Assembly (NCBI GenBank): GCA_003243425.1
Contig: QFQP01000017.1
Coordinates: forward strand, 1-64,000
Length of the DNA stretch: 64,000 nucleotides
Direction of reading: 5' to 3'
Origin: Archangium gephyra
Lineage (GTDB): Bacteria > Myxococcota > Myxococcia > Myxococcales > Myxococcaceae
This document shows positions 1 to 9,600 of this stretch, in pieces. The position numbers and the translations under genes are program-made. Numbering within the stretch: the stretch's first letter is position 1; every line of letters begins with the position of its first letter. The notes under the pieces are model-generated. The model saw only the letters and a program-made list of their open reading frames with translations. It was not told the DNA's origin and made no database searches.

Positions 1-110
1 CAACCGGCGGTGGTTCTGCAACCGGCGGTGGTTCTGCAACCGGCGGTGGTTCTGCAACCGGCGGTGGTTCTGCAACCGGTGGCGGTTCTGCAACGGGCGG
101 CGGAAGCACC
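1..110 (+). repeat. 18-nt coding tandem repeat (GGGSAT linker)
   Basis: Five near-identical 18-nt units encode Thr-Gly-Gly-Gly-Ser-Ala, followed by a degenerate sixth. The first four units are identical at the DNA level, so the array is recent or kept homogeneous and could vary in copy number. It continues to the left of the window. Confidence 0.9.
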
Positions 111-824
111 GCGACCGACGGCGGCGGTTACGTCGTGCTGTGGGACGGTGGCGCGGCGCTCGACGCGGGCGCGTTCGAAACGTCATACGCCTTCTTCTGG
201 CGCGGCCAGCACGGTCAACGCGTCGAGGGCACGTGCGCGCCTCAGCCCGGGGGCACCGTGTGGGGCACTGACCTGTACACCGACGACTCCACGGTGTGCC
301 TGGCGGCCGTGCACGCTGGCGTGATTCAGCCGAGCGCCGGCGGCGTAGCGACCATCGAGATTCGCCCGGGCGCGTCGAGCTACGCGGGGTCGACGCGCAA
401 CGGCGTCGTGACGTTCGAATACGGCGCCTACGGCGGGAGCTACGCCTTCGTTGGCGCCGACGGTGGCCTGCTCGGGAACGTGAACGATCCCAACCTGCCC
501 GACGCGGGCAGCGGCGACGCCGGCACCATCGGGACCTTCGACTGGAGCACCACGGCCGATGAATGGCCTTCGACGAATGGCCTGCGCGTCACCGGCGTGT
601 GCCCGAATGGCGGCTCGGCAGGCAGCGTGTGGGGCACCGACCTCTACACGGACGACTCGTCGGTCTGCACAGCGGCTGTGCACGTCGGCGTCATCACCTT
701 CGACGGCGGCCTCGTAACCTTCGAAGTGGCACCCGGTGCGCCGTCGTACACGAGCTCTACGCGCAACGGCGTCACCACCAACAGCTACGGCATGTGGGAC
801 AGCAGCTTCGTCATCATTCCCTGA
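3..824 (+). CDS. LCCL-domain surface protein, 5' end outside window
   Basis: The reading frame is open from the window edge to the stop at 824, so the N-terminus is missing. The visible 273 residues start with about six Gly-Gly-Gly-Ser-Ala-Thr linker units. Two copies of an LCCL-type domain follow. Each has the signature VWGTDLYTDDS, then a Cys, then AAVH(A/V)GVI, and a later S(Y)xxSTRNGV stretch; they occupy roughly residues 75-155 and 195-270. LCCL domains are Cys-containing extracellular modules found in secreted proteins. The flexible linker suggests a missing N-terminal signal or lipoprotein anchor tethering the LCCL pair to the surface. No C-terminal membrane anchor is present. The domain call is firm. 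The biological role is unknown. Confidence 0.85.
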   Translation, partial: TGGGSATGGGSATGGGSATGGGSATGGGSATGGGSTATDGGGYVVLWDGGAALDAGAFETSYAFFWRGQHGQRVEGTCAPQPGGTVWGTDLYTDDSTVCLAAVHAGVIQPSAGGVATIEIRPGASSYAGSTRNGVVTFEYGAYGGSYAFVGADGGLLGNVNDPNLPDAGSGDAGTIGTFDWSTTADEWPSTNGLRVTGVCPNGGSAGSVWGTDLYTDDSSVCTAAVHVGVITFDGGLVTFEVAPGAPSYTSSTRNGVTTNSYGMWDSSFVIIP

Positions 825-832
825 GCGACGGG

Positions 833-856
833 GGCGCTCGCGGAGCGCCTATTAAT
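833..856 (+). terminator. Candidate terminator hairpin between convergent genes
   Basis: A perfect 7-bp stem, GGCGCTC/GAGCGCC, with a 3-nt loop (833-849) is followed by the AT-rich TATTAAT. It lies 9 nt after the LCCL gene stop and before the end of the convergent phosphoesterase gene, so it could serve either strand. There is no long T-run, so the assignment is tentative. Confidence 0.5.
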
Positions 857-894
857 ACGGTGCGACAGATGTTCAGTGGGGCGGTGTGGGCGCG

Positions 895-1725
895 TCAGCG
901 ACAAGTGCCCCACGCCTCGTCGCGGAACGTCTTGCCGTCTTCCGCGACGAACTCCGCCGACCATCGGCCGTCACCGAGCACCAGCTTGAGCACGCCGAGC
1001 GTGTCGTTCTGCCGCTTCACGCTGTTGGGGTGAATGTCGGCGTACTCGGCGAGGTGCGCGCCACCGGTGCCGACGGTGATCTGCGTGATGCCGTCGATGG
1101 GGCTCAGGCGTTCGTAGAAATGTTCGTGGCCGGTGAGCACCAGCTCGGCGCGGTGCCTGGCGAGCACCGTCCAGAACGGCGCGGCGCGATCGAAGTTGCC
1201 GTGCTTGCCGGAGCTGAAGCGCGGGTAGTGCCAGTACGCGAGCACGCACTTCTTCTGGTTCGCAGCGAGGTCGGCTTCGAGCCACTTCACCTGCTCGCCT
1301 TCGGCTTCACACGACACGTTCTGGCAGAGGTCCGAGGTGTTGAGCGCCACCACGTGCCACGCGCCGAGCTCGAACGAGTAGTAGCCCCGGCTCGGGTCCC
1401 CGGCGCGCGCGCCGAAGTACGCGAAGTAGCCGGCGGCGTCAGGCGTGCGGTACTCGTGGTTTCCAGGCGCCGGGTACGTGAGGTCTTTGAAGCGGCCCCA
1501 CGTCGGCCCGTACACGGTCTGAAAAAGTTCGAGCGTGCCGTCGTGGTACTGCGCGTCACCGAGCACCAGCACGGCGTCGGGCTTCTGCGCTTCGACCAGC
1601 TTCGCGGTGAGCTCCTGTCGACCGTCGAGCTCGGGCGCCGAGATGTCACCGGCGGCCACCACCACCACCGGCTTGAACGACGCGCACGACGTGAACAGCA
1701 TGACGACGACGGCTCTCAGGGCCAC
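895..1725 (-). CDS. Secreted metallophosphoesterase (lipoprotein-like)
   Basis: A calcineurin-like phosphoesterase of about 276 residues. The family motifs appear in order: AAGDIS near the N-terminus, VLGDAQYH, PGNHEY and TGHEHFYERL, supplying the Asp, Asn and His ligands of the dinuclear metal site. The GTG at 1725 is the chosen start. It gives a short hydrophobic leader (ALRAVVVMLF) before a Cys at residue 14 that resembles a lipobox, and it overlaps the end of the upstream VOC gene by 10 nt, suggesting translational coupling. The longer open frame to 1812 adds an Arg-rich stretch that looks like antisense of the VOC gene. The substrate is unknown; phosphomonoesters or phosphodiesters outside the cytoplasm are likely. 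Confidence 0.85.
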   Translation of the reverse strand: MALRAVVVMLFTSCASFKPVVVVAAGDISAPELDGRQELTAKLVEAQKPDAVLVLGDAQYHDGTLELFQTVYGPTWGRFKDLTYPAPGNHEYRTPDAAGYFAYFGARAGDPSRGYYSFELGAWHVVALNTSDLCQNVSCEAEGEQVKWLEADLAANQKKCVLAYWHYPRFSSGKHGNFDRAAPFWTVLARHRAELVLTGHEHFYERLSPIDGITQITVGTGGAHLAEYADIHPNSVKRQNDTLGVLKLVLGDGRWSAEFVAEDGKTFRDEAWGTCR

Positions 1726-2090
1726 GCGGTGACTCCGGGGAGACCCACGAGCGGGCGACGCGCGCGCACCACGCAGAAGCGCTGACCGGTCGGCGCCTCC
1801 ATCACCGTCCACCGCGGGCCCTCCCCCACGCGCTTTGCACCGAGCCGTTCGAGGCGCGCGACCTCTGCGGGCTGATCATCGGTCTCGAGATCGAGGTGCA
1901 CGCGGCTGTCGTGCTCCACGTTCTGCACTTCGATGTGCAGGTCTCGCGCGCCCGCCTCGAGCTCCGAGTAGCCGTGGCCGTCATCTCCGAGCGCCTTCAT
2001 GCCCAGCGCGCCGCTCCAGAACTTCGCGGCGGCGTCGGGTTCGGTGTCACGACAGTCGATGATGAAACCTGCGAGGCGGCTGTGGTGCAT
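1716..2090 (-). CDS. VOC family (glyoxalase-like) protein
   Basis: A 124-residue single-domain protein of the vicinal oxygen chelate fold. It begins with RLAGFIIDCRD and contains AAKFWSGALGM, HIEVQ, RVHLDLETDD and a final GQRFCVV strand. These are typical of the glyoxalase/bleomycin-resistance superfamily (Glyoxalase_6-like). Such proteins bind a metal or small hydrophobic ligand between paired beta-alpha-beta-beta-beta units. Which reaction it catalyses cannot be told. It is the first gene of a two-gene unit with the downstream phosphoesterase (10-nt overlap). Confidence 0.8.
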   Translation of the reverse strand: MHHSRLAGFIIDCRDTEPDAAAKFWSGALGMKALGDDGHGYSELEAGARDLHIEVQNVEHDSRVHLDLETDDQPAEVARLERLGAKRVGEGPRWTVMEAPTGQRFCVVRARRPLVGLPGVTAWP

Positions 2091-2138
2091 GCGCCGCGCA
2101 GTCTGGCCCTTCGTCAGCTCGTATTGAAGCGACTCAGG

Positions 2139-3428
2139 TCACTGCACGGTGAAGGTGCCCGTGACCAGACCGCCCGTGGCGATGGTCAACGAGAACGAGC
2201 CTCCAAGCTGCGGCCCGACCTGCGTCACCGTCAACGTCGCGGCTGACGCCTTGCGCTCGGCGAGCAACCGCAGGTCCGCCGTTTCGACGTGGCTGAGATG
2301 CGCGGCCGAAACCAGCCCGCTGCCCAACGACAGCGTGCCGACCGAACCCGGGCACACCGCGAATTCAAGGAGCGCACCTTCCGCGCCGTTCGCGTCGACC
2401 ACGATGAGCCGCCGTTGGTCGTCGATGAACGCCGCCGCCTGATTCAACGAGACGTTGCCCGCGGGCAGCGCCGCACACGACCCGACCGTCGTCACGTGGC
2501 CGCTCAACGAGCCGGTGCCCTGACGGCCATCACACTGCGTCGGCGCCACGTACACGCACTGCCCCGACACGCACGACTCACCACGCGAGCAGTCGGCGTT
2601 CGAGGCGCACGCGGGCGTGCTGACCACACAGCTTCCGTTCACGCACTGCTGACCGGCGCCACACTGCGCGGTCGAGGTGCACTGCGGAGGGTGCGGAACC
2701 ACGCACCGACCGACGCTGCAGATTTCACCGTTCGCGCAGTCTGCGTTCGTCGAACACCCGACGACGACGCAGCTCCCGTTCAGGCACTGCTGGCCCGTCG
2801 CGCACTGCGTGTTCGACGTGCACTGCGGAGGATTCGGCACGCAGCTGCCGTTGATGCACGACTCACCGCTGGCGCAGTCGGCCGCGGAACGGCACGAAGG
2901 CGTGGGCGCCACTTCGTCGAGCGACCCCGAGAACGAGCCGACCCACCGGCCCCCGACGCCACCGACGCTCGTGAACGTCACCGTGCCGGTCGACGCGAGG
3001 TGCGTGGGCTCACCGCTCGCCGCGTCGAACACGCCGGCGAAGAAGTGCACGTTGTCGATGGCGTGCGTACCGGTCGTGAACGGTACGTCGGCCACCACCG
3101 CGAAGAAGTGCGAGGCCGTGCCGCTGAAGTCGCCCACCATCACGTAGTGGTACGGCGAATCGACGAAGCCGACGGAGGCGTTGCCGCCGCTCAACGACGG
3201 CGCGACCGTGAACGAGCCGGTGCCCGTCGACGGTGCCGTCGCGCTCGAGTTGCCGACCGGCGCGTCGAACTGCGCGGTGGTCTGCAGGTTCGTCGCGCCC
3301 AGCGCTTCGTGCTGATGGCTCTGAATGCTGCGCGTATTCGGCCTGGCCAGCGTCGGCCCGGTGCCATTGGTACAGCCGACCGCAACCAGCGCAGACAACA
3401 CGAGTGCCCACGACGTCGTCGTTTTCAT
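2139..3428 (-). CDS. Cys-rich repeat lipoprotein
   Basis: A 429-residue protein with a lipoprotein signal (MKTTTSWALVLSALVAVGC). The ATG at 3428 is preceded by a good GGAG site, so the upstream open frame to 3473 is not used. The middle holds five Cys-rich repeats of the form C-x5-C-x5-C-x4-C (for example CASNADC...GESC...GQC), a module seen repeatedly in myxobacterial surface proteins. These probably form disulfide knots outside the cell. The flanking N- and C-terminal regions (about residues 40-170 and 310-429) are beta-rich and each include GTGS(F/L) motifs. The function is unknown; adhesion or ligand binding is plausible. Confidence 0.8.
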   Translation of the reverse strand: MKTTTSWALVLSALVAVGCTNGTGPTLARPNTRSIQSHQHEALGATNLQTTAQFDAPVGNSSATAPSTGTGSFTVAPSLSGGNASVGFVDSPYHYVMVGDFSGTASHFFAVVADVPFTTGTHAIDNVHFFAGVFDAASGEPTHLASTGTVTFTSVGGVGGRWVGSFSGSLDEVAPTPSCRSAADCASGESCINGSCVPNPPQCTSNTQCATGQQCLNGSCVVVGCSTNADCANGEICSVGRCVVPHPPQCTSTAQCGAGQQCVNGSCVVSTPACASNADCSRGESCVSGQCVYVAPTQCDGRQGTGSLSGHVTTVGSCAALPAGNVSLNQAAAFIDDQRRLIVVDANGAEGALLEFAVCPGSVGTLSLGSGLVSAAHLSHVETADLRLLAERKASAATLTVTQVGPQLGGSFSLTIATGGLVTGTFTVQ

Positions 3429-3548
3429 GAACGGCTCCAGAAGAGTGAGGGTGCGAGCGCCCGGCCTCCCCAACGGCTGCTCGCGGCCACTCAGTCGCCA
3501 GCACCGCGGCGACCATTCACGTGACGTGAAGAAATTCCGCTCGTGAGG

Positions 3549-4220
3549 TTACGGAGCGAACGTGCGGGAACGCAGCCGCGCGCGCAGCAGCGCCGCGAGG
3601 GCCGCCACCACCACCGCCGGCAACAGGTGCCACGTCACGATGTGCGCGGCGGTGCCGTTGCCACAGTGGAAGTGCAGCACGAGCGCGGCTCCCGACGACG
3701 CGGCGAGCGCGCCGGCGACGACGTGCAGCGCGTTGGCCGAGAAGCGCGTCGAGACCGCGAGCACCAGCGCCACCGGCAGCAACGACACCACGACTTCCGT
3801 GAGGGCGCAGGCGAGGCCCGCGGTGAAGGGACCGGCATTGGAGACGCCGGAGGCACCCAGCAGCGTCAGCAGCGCGGCGACGGCGAAGCCGCCCAGCACC
3901 AGCACGCGCGAAGACGGCCGGCCGGGCCTGAGCCATGCGAGCGACCCCAGCGTCATCAACACCGCCCACGCCGCGGCGACGCCGAACTTCGTGAAGGACG
4001 AGCCGTGCTGCTGCTCCTGCCACGACAGGCCGAACACGCCGCCGATGCCGACCAGCGCGGTGAAGCCGAACACCAGCAGACCGTCGACCCACCACCGGCG
4101 GGCCACGGGCTGCCGGGCGAGCTCTTCTCGTGCGGCCGCGGCGAGTGCGTCGAGCTTCGATGCATCAGGAGCGCCACCCGCAGCGCCGATGGCCGCGTCG
4201 AGCCGTTGATCAGGCGTCAT
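3549..4220 (-). CDS. Six-TM membrane protein, likely NrsF/DUF1109-type anti-sigma factor
   Basis: A 223-residue protein with a cytoplasmic N-terminus of about 38 residues (MTPDQRLDAAI...ELARQPVARRWW) and six predicted transmembrane helices. The last part contains HFHCGNGTAAH...WHLLP, resembling the conserved Cys/His/Trp motif near the C-terminus of DUF1109/NrsF proteins. Its ATG overlaps the stop of the ECF sigma gene by 4 nt (ATGA). That coupling and the topology support a role as the membrane anti-sigma factor that sequesters its partner. The family assignment is by topology and context, not by a strong sequence match. Confidence 0.7.
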   Translation of the reverse strand: MTPDQRLDAAIGAAGGAPDASKLDALAAAAREELARQPVARRWWVDGLLVFGFTALVGIGGVFGLSWQEQQHGSSFTKFGVAAAWAVLMTLGSLAWLRPGRPSSRVLVLGGFAVAALLTLLGASGVSNAGPFTAGLACALTEVVVSLLPVALVLAVSTRFSANALHVVAGALAASSGAALVLHFHCGNGTAAHIVTWHLLPAVVVAALAALLRARLRSRTFAP

Positions 4221-4753
4221 GGCCACACTCCCTTGAGCAGCTCGCGCAGGCGTTCGTAGCCACGATGCGCACGAACCTTCACCGCCGATTCGGTGACGCC
4301 CGCGTGCTCGGCGATTTCGGCGAACGAGAGCCCCTCGAAGCGATGCATGACGATGGCCTCGCGCATCGCTTCGGGCAGCTGCGCCAGCGCGTTCTTCACG
4401 ACCTTCTCGAGCCCCGGGTCGGCCTCCGGTGGGCCTTCGGCTTCGGCTTCGGGGAGCACGCCCTCGTCGGTCACCTTCTCGAACTTGCCGCGCCGGCCCC
4501 AGTCGCGCGCGGCGTTGGTGGCGATGGCGTAGAGCCACGGCTTGACCTTCGCTCCGCGTTGAAAACGGCCGCGGCCCTTCACCATCGACACGAAGGTGGC
4601 CTGCGTGAGGTCGTCGGCAGTCGCGGCGCTCCCGGTGAGGCGCTGCAGGTACGACCGCATGGCCGCGGCATGGCGGGCAAACAACGCGTCGAAGGCGCGC
4701 TGGTCTCCGTCGATGAAGCGCTCCATGAGGACCTCGTCAGTCGGCTCGCTCAA
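4217..4753 (-). CDS. ECF-type RNA polymerase sigma factor
   Basis: 178 residues with the two ECF regions. Sigma-2 (about residues 8-80) contains DGDQRAFDALFARH and the region-2.2 DDLTQATFVSM motif. Sigma-4 (about 115-170) contains LPEAMREAIVMHRFEGLSFAEIAEHAGVT, the HTH, then SAVKVRAHRGYERLRELL. The two are joined by an acidic, Glu/Pro-rich linker. The likely start is the TTG at 4753, because SEPTDEVLMERF matches the usual ECF N-terminus; an ATG at 4726 with a GAGG site is the alternative. It is the first gene of a coupled sigma/anti-sigma pair and probably autoregulates. The regulon is not evident nearby. Confidence 0.92.
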   Translation of the reverse strand: MSEPTDEVLMERFIDGDQRAFDALFARHAAAMRSYLQRLTGSAATADDLTQATFVSMVKGRGRFQRGAKVKPWLYAIATNAARDWGRRGKFEKVTDEGVLPEAEAEGPPEADPGLEKVVKNALAQLPEAMREAIVMHRFEGLSFAEIAEHAGVTESAVKVRAHRGYERLRELLKGVWP

Positions 4754-4841
4754 GCGGGTGGCACCATGCCTCCGTCGAGCGAGAACTGCAGTAATTCCCC
4801 GTCGGTACGCACGAGCGTCGCGCCCGGTTACCGCGCGCGGG

Positions 4842-5096
4842 TCAGCGCTTGACGACCGACGGAGCGGCGTCGACCAGCGCGAGGATCTGCCGGGCGTGCG
4901 CCAGGAAGCGCTGCCCTTCTTCCGACAGCTCCATGCCCTTGACCGAGCGGGCGAACAGGCGCGTCGACAGCTCGTCTTCGAGCGCCTTCAACTGCCGGCT
5001 CATCGGCGGCTGGCTCACGAAACACTTCGCGGCCGCGCGCGTCACGGAACCTTCTTCGGCCACGGCCACGAAGTAGCGGAGCTGGGTCAGACTCAC
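4842..5096 (-). CDS. HTH-only LysR-family protein (truncated)
   Basis: 84 residues matching only the N-terminal DNA-binding part of LysR regulators: SLTQLRYFVAVAEEGSVTRAA, then AKCFVSQPPMSRQLKALEDEL, then TRLFAR and LSEEGQRFLAHARQIL. A normal LysR protein continues for about 210 residues as an effector-binding domain, and here a stop follows the linker helix. Only 88 bp separate it from the next gene, so the rest has been deleted rather than frameshifted. It is transcribed divergently from map, the usual position of a LysR regulator relative to its target. It may be a remnant or a small DNA-binding protein. Confidence 0.75.
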   Translation of the reverse strand: MSLTQLRYFVAVAEEGSVTRAAAKCFVSQPPMSRQLKALEDELSTRLFARSVKGMELSEEGQRFLAHARQILALVDAAPSVVKR

Positions 5097-5163
5097 GGCG
5101 GCAGCAGTACCAGATCAAAGAGGTATTGGCCCACCGGCCACCCGTTCGGGCATCCACTGGTCG

Positions 5164-5925
5164 ATGAACGAACGAGTGCCCCGGCTCACCACGTCTCCGG
5201 AACTCCAGGCCATGCGCCGCGCGGGAAGACTCGCGGCCAGAACGTTGAAACGGGTGGGCGAACGCTTGAAGCCCGGCATCACCACCGCCGACATCGACGC
5301 CTGGGTTCGTGAAGACACGTACGCGCATGGCGCGAAGCCCAGCCAGCTCGGGTACCACGGCTTTCCCGCGTCGGTGTGCACCAGCATCAACGAGGTGGTG
5401 TGTCACGGCGTCCCGCGCAGCGACGTGGTGTTGAAAGACGGCGACATCATCAACGTCGACATCACCAGTGACCTGCACGGCTGGCACGGCGACACCTCGG
5501 CCACGTTCTGCATCGGCAACGTGCGTGGTGAAGCGAGGCGGCTGGTCGAGACCACGAAGCGCGCCATGGAGGCCGGCATCAGAGAAGTGAAGCCGGGCGC
5601 GAAGCTCGGGGACATCGGCGCGGCCATCTTCGAGCTGGCAAAGAAGGAGGGCTATGGCGTGGTGACCGACTTCGGCGGCCACGGCATCGGGCGGCAGATG
5701 CACCTGCCGCCGCACGTCTCACACGTCGGGCGGCGCGGCGATGGCCTCACGCTGCGGGAAGGCATGACGTTCACCATCGAGCCCATGCTCACCATCGGTT
5801 CACCTGAGATCCGCACGCTCGCCGACGAGTGGACCATCGTCACCGCCGACGGGAAGTGGTCGGCGCAGTTCGAGCACACGATTCTGGTGACGCGAAAAGG
5901 GCATGAAGTGCTGACCGTGCCGTGA
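5164..5925 (+). CDS. map: Methionine aminopeptidase, type I
   Basis: A 253-residue cytoplasmic enzyme removing the initiator methionine from nascent proteins. All five metal ligands of the pita-bread fold are present: D99 (NVDIT), D110 (HGDTS), H173 (GGHGIG), E206 (TIEPML) and E237 (QFEHTI). Each is offset by two from the E. coli enzyme (D97, D108, H171, E204, E235), so the spacing is fully conserved. There is no N-terminal zinc-finger extension. It starts at an ATG 67 bp from the divergent LysR fragment, is followed after 18 bp by the DUF922 gene on the same strand, and may be cotranscribed with it. Confidence 0.97.
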   Translation: MNERVPRLTTSPELQAMRRAGRLAARTLKRVGERLKPGITTADIDAWVREDTYAHGAKPSQLGYHGFPASVCTSINEVVCHGVPRSDVVLKDGDIINVDITSDLHGWHGDTSATFCIGNVRGEARRLVETTKRAMEAGIREVKPGAKLGDIGAAIFELAKKEGYGVVTDFGGHGIGRQMHLPPHVSHVGRRGDGLTLREGMTFTIEPMLTIGSPEIRTLADEWTIVTADGKWSAQFEHTILVTRKGHEVLTVP

Positions 5926-5943
5926 GTAGCGTGCGCGCCACCG

Positions 5944-6549
5944 GTGCGACGCGTCTGGCTCTCGATGACGGTGGGGTTGCTGTCGGCGTGCATGAACGTC
6001 ACCGAGTCGCGGCACGTCTCGTGGGCCCTGCCCCAGTCGATGTACCCGAACGACACGCAGGTGCGCTGGTACGACGTCGAAGGCGACTCGGAGCAGGTGC
6101 TGCGCACCAACCTCGACGCGCTCGGCCCGGAAGATTCGAAGGGCGATCGCCACGACGCGTACACGAGTTGGTACGTCACCTGGCGCTTCCCGTTTTCGCG
6201 CACCGATGAGGGCTGCAGCACGGGCCCGGTGACGACCGACGTGCGCGTGGTGATGACGTTGCCGCGCTGGCGCGGCCCGGCCGACGAGAAGCTGCCGCTG
6301 GTGCAGAAGTGGCGGCGCTACCTCGATTCGCTCGTCGAGCACGAGTCGGGGCACCGCGACACCGGCTTCCGCGCGGCGACGGAGATTACGGACACGCTTC
6401 CCGGGCTCCCGGCGCAGCCGACGTGCGAAGAAGCGGAGGCGCGGGCGAACGAAGCGGCGCGCGCAGTGCTCGAGCGGTTCCGCGCGCACGACGTGAACTA
6501 CGACGACGAGACGCACCACGGCGCCACGCAAGGTGCCGTGTTTCCCTGA
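5944..6549 (+). CDS. DUF922-type predicted zinc metalloprotease, lipoprotein
   Basis: 201 residues starting at a GTG. A short leader (RRVWLSMTVGLLSAC) ends in a lipobox-like Cys, so the protein is probably attached to a membrane. The body matches DUF922: WYDVEGDS near the N-terminus, YTSWYVTWRF, then a conserved HESGH (HExxH) in the sequence LVEHESGHRD around residue 137. HExxH is the classic zinc-binding and catalytic motif, and DUF922 proteins are predicted secreted Zn-dependent proteases. The C-terminal quarter is helical and charged. The substrate is unknown. It lies 18 bp after map. Confidence 0.8.
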   Translation: MRRVWLSMTVGLLSACMNVTESRHVSWALPQSMYPNDTQVRWYDVEGDSEQVLRTNLDALGPEDSKGDRHDAYTSWYVTWRFPFSRTDEGCSTGPVTTDVRVVMTLPRWRGPADEKLPLVQKWRRYLDSLVEHESGHRDTGFRAATEITDTLPGLPAQPTCEEAEARANEAARAVLERFRAHDVNYDDETHHGATQGAVFP

Positions 6550-6611
6550 GTCCCACATTGACCGACGCGCGACTCTGAAGAGATACCGGGGCACCAACCC
6601 CGGGGGCGCGC

Positions 6612-9600
6612 GTGCGGTCGACGTCATTCTTCATCGGACAATGCGCGCTGCTCGTGCTCGCGGCCTGCACGGACGTCGCGCGGCCGCGAACACCACTGCC
6701 CGCGCGCATCACCCACTTCATCGCCAGCAGCACCGAGACGAAGCCGGGCGTGCCGGTGCAGCTCTCGTTCACCACGGTCGACGCGACGGCCGTCTGGCTC
6801 ATCGACGATCACGGCAACGAGCTCGCCATCGAAGGTGACGCCTCCGCAGGCCGGGCCACGGTCAGCCCCGAGCGCTCGACCTTCTACGTCCTCAACGCCG
6901 TCGGGCCGGACGGTGGCGACGCCGCCTTCGTGCAGGTCTCCGTGCAGGAACTCCCGCGCGACGTGTACCTGCTCGCGGTCCCCGACGAAGTCGAAGCAGG
7001 CCACAGCGCCCAGCTCATCTGGAGCGCCGCCGGGGCCGACGAGGTCACCCTGAAGACGGCGACCACGCAGCTGCGGCTCCCGGGCGCGCGCGGCGTATTG
7101 ACCGTCACCCCCACGCGCTCGGAACGCTACGAGCTCTCCGCCGGGCCAGCGGGGTACTCGGCGGCGACCGAAGTGCGAGTTCGACCGAAGCTGCTGACCT
7201 TCACGCTCGACGCACCGAACGGCCTGACGGCAGGAACGCCGGTGACGCTGCGGTGGACCTCACGCGGCGCGCAGCAGCTCGTGCTGCGTGAGACCACCTT
7301 CGGGCGGCTCACCGAAGTGAGCGACGACGGCGCGTTCGACTGGACCGTGCCCACGACGTTGCCCAACGGCGCGCCGGTGCAAACCGGAGTTCCGCTCCGC
7401 TTCGAGTTGCTGGCGTCATCGAACGCCGGCACCGACGTACGCAACGTCACCGCGGTGGTGGGCGACGTGCCCCTCATCGAACGTGTCACCGCACCGGCGG
7501 CGGCGACGAGCGGCGGTCACTTCACGCTCTCGTGGAACACGCTCAACGCCTCGAAGGTCGCCATCGAGCTCGACGGCCAGCGCCTCTTCGAAACGCAAAC
7601 CTCGGAACGCGCGCGCGCCGAAGCGGGCTCGGTGTCGCTGCCCTCACCGGCCGGAGAGACGAACTACACGCTCATCGCCAGCAACGACCGCGACGTGAGC
7701 GCGCGGAGCGTGGTCACCGTGCGCCCGACGCCCATCGCCACCATCGACGCGTTCACCGTCACACCCTCACTCGTGCAGTGGCGCACCACGAACGCGCAGC
7801 GCGTGCAGTTGCGCGTGGCCAACGGCCCGACCATCGCCGTGAACGACACCACGCCGGCGCAGGGCTCGTTCACCTTCCGCGTCGCGAGCGCGCAGGCGCT
7901 GGTGCTCGAGGCCATCAACGCCGCCGGCGACATCACCTCGTCGACCAAGCGCTTCGAGCCGGGCACCGCGCCGGTGGTGCAGCTCTCGCCGTCACCGACC
8001 ATCGTGGGCAACACCATCACCCTGAACTGGGCGCTCGCGTCGCTCGGCGTCACCGACGTCGCGGGGCTCCCGACGCCGCGGCCACCGAAGCTCGCGAACA
8101 GCCCCCACTTCGCGAACCTCACCGACCCGACGACGCTCCTCTTCGCCGACCGCGCTGACGGCACCGCAGAACTTCCGCTGCCTGCCGGCTTCCACTTCAT
8201 GTTGCTGGGCGTCGAGCGGCCGAAATTGTGGGTCTCGGTGAATGGCTTCGTGACCTTCGAGAACGTCGCGGTCTCGAACGTGAACCGCCCACTCGTCGAC
8301 ACGCCCGCGATGCTCGCGCCGTATTGGGACGACCTCGCGCTGTCGGGCTCGTCACGCGTGCTCGCTGGCTTCGGGCCGCCATTGCCGTCGGGCGAGCGCC
8401 GCTACGTCATTCAGTGGGACAAGGTCGTCGGCGCCGGTGACGAGCTCACCTTTCAACTGCAGCTCACCGAGAGTGGCGCCGTCACCTTCGTCTACGGAGA
8501 CATGAGCGGCCAGACCGGCAGCGCGGCGACCATCGGCGTGCACGACCCGCTGCAGGGCGTCTCACAGGAGGTCACGACGCCCATCGCCTCGAACGACGAG
8601 CTCCGCTTCTTCTCGGGTGCGGCGCCTGACGCGAGCTTCCAGTTCATCGCGCGCACCTCGCGGCTCGTCACCTTCGTGGGTCGCACGGCCACCGAGGTGA
8701 TTCCATTCGTCGTGCCGCTCGTGGCGCTCGACCGCGGGTCGCTGCGCATCACCGAAGCGATGCCGTCACCGGAAGCCTCGGTGTCCTTCGGCGGTCAGTG
8801 GGTCGAGCTGCACAACACCATGAACGTCGACGTGGAGCTCTCGGGGGTGAAGCTGCGCAGCAACAGCTCGAACCCCGACGGCGGCTTCGTGGCCGACGGC
8901 GTGGTGATTCCAGCGAAGGGCTACGTGGTGCTCGGGGCCTCGACCGACCCCGTCGAGAACGGCGGCGCCAACGTGACGGTGGTGATGTCCGACGTGCCGC
9001 TCGACCCCGGCGCCGACACGCTGCGACTCTCCCTGCTTCAGACCGAGCTCGATTCACTCTCGTGGACCACCTCGATCGTCGGCCGTTCGATTCAGCAGTC
9101 TTCCGGAGTGCTCGTGGGCGGCGACCTCGCGTCACGCGCACCGCTCTGCACGCGCGGTGTTCGCACCTTCGGCCCCGACGGAGCCATCGGCACGCCCGGC
9201 GCGGAGAACGAGGCCTGTCCTCCGTACGTGATGAGCCGCATCGCCGGCGCGTACGTCGAGCTCGGCACGCAGACCGGTGACGTCGAGCTGTTGTCGACGG
9301 TGAACAGCTACCGCGGCTTCGGTGACGTTCAACTCCCCGCGCCGTTCACGTACTTCGGGCAAGCCTTCGACACGTTGAGCCTCTCGCTGTCGGGCTTCGT
9401 GTCCTTCGGAAGCCCGCTGCTGCAAGCACACGAGGTGATGAACGACGTGCGCCCCGACACCACGGCACCCAATGGCGTCGTCGCGCCGTTCTGGGACCGG
9501 CTCATCCGCAACTTCAGCGGCCACGTCTGGCTCCGCCGCACGCCCAATCGCACCATCATCTCGTGGCAGGACTTCCGCGCGTGGGGCCTGAGCGCCTCGA

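Noticed and set aside
886..1785. A + strand ORF of 299 codons
   Set aside because: Antisense of the metallophosphoesterase, which has all family motifs on the minus strand.
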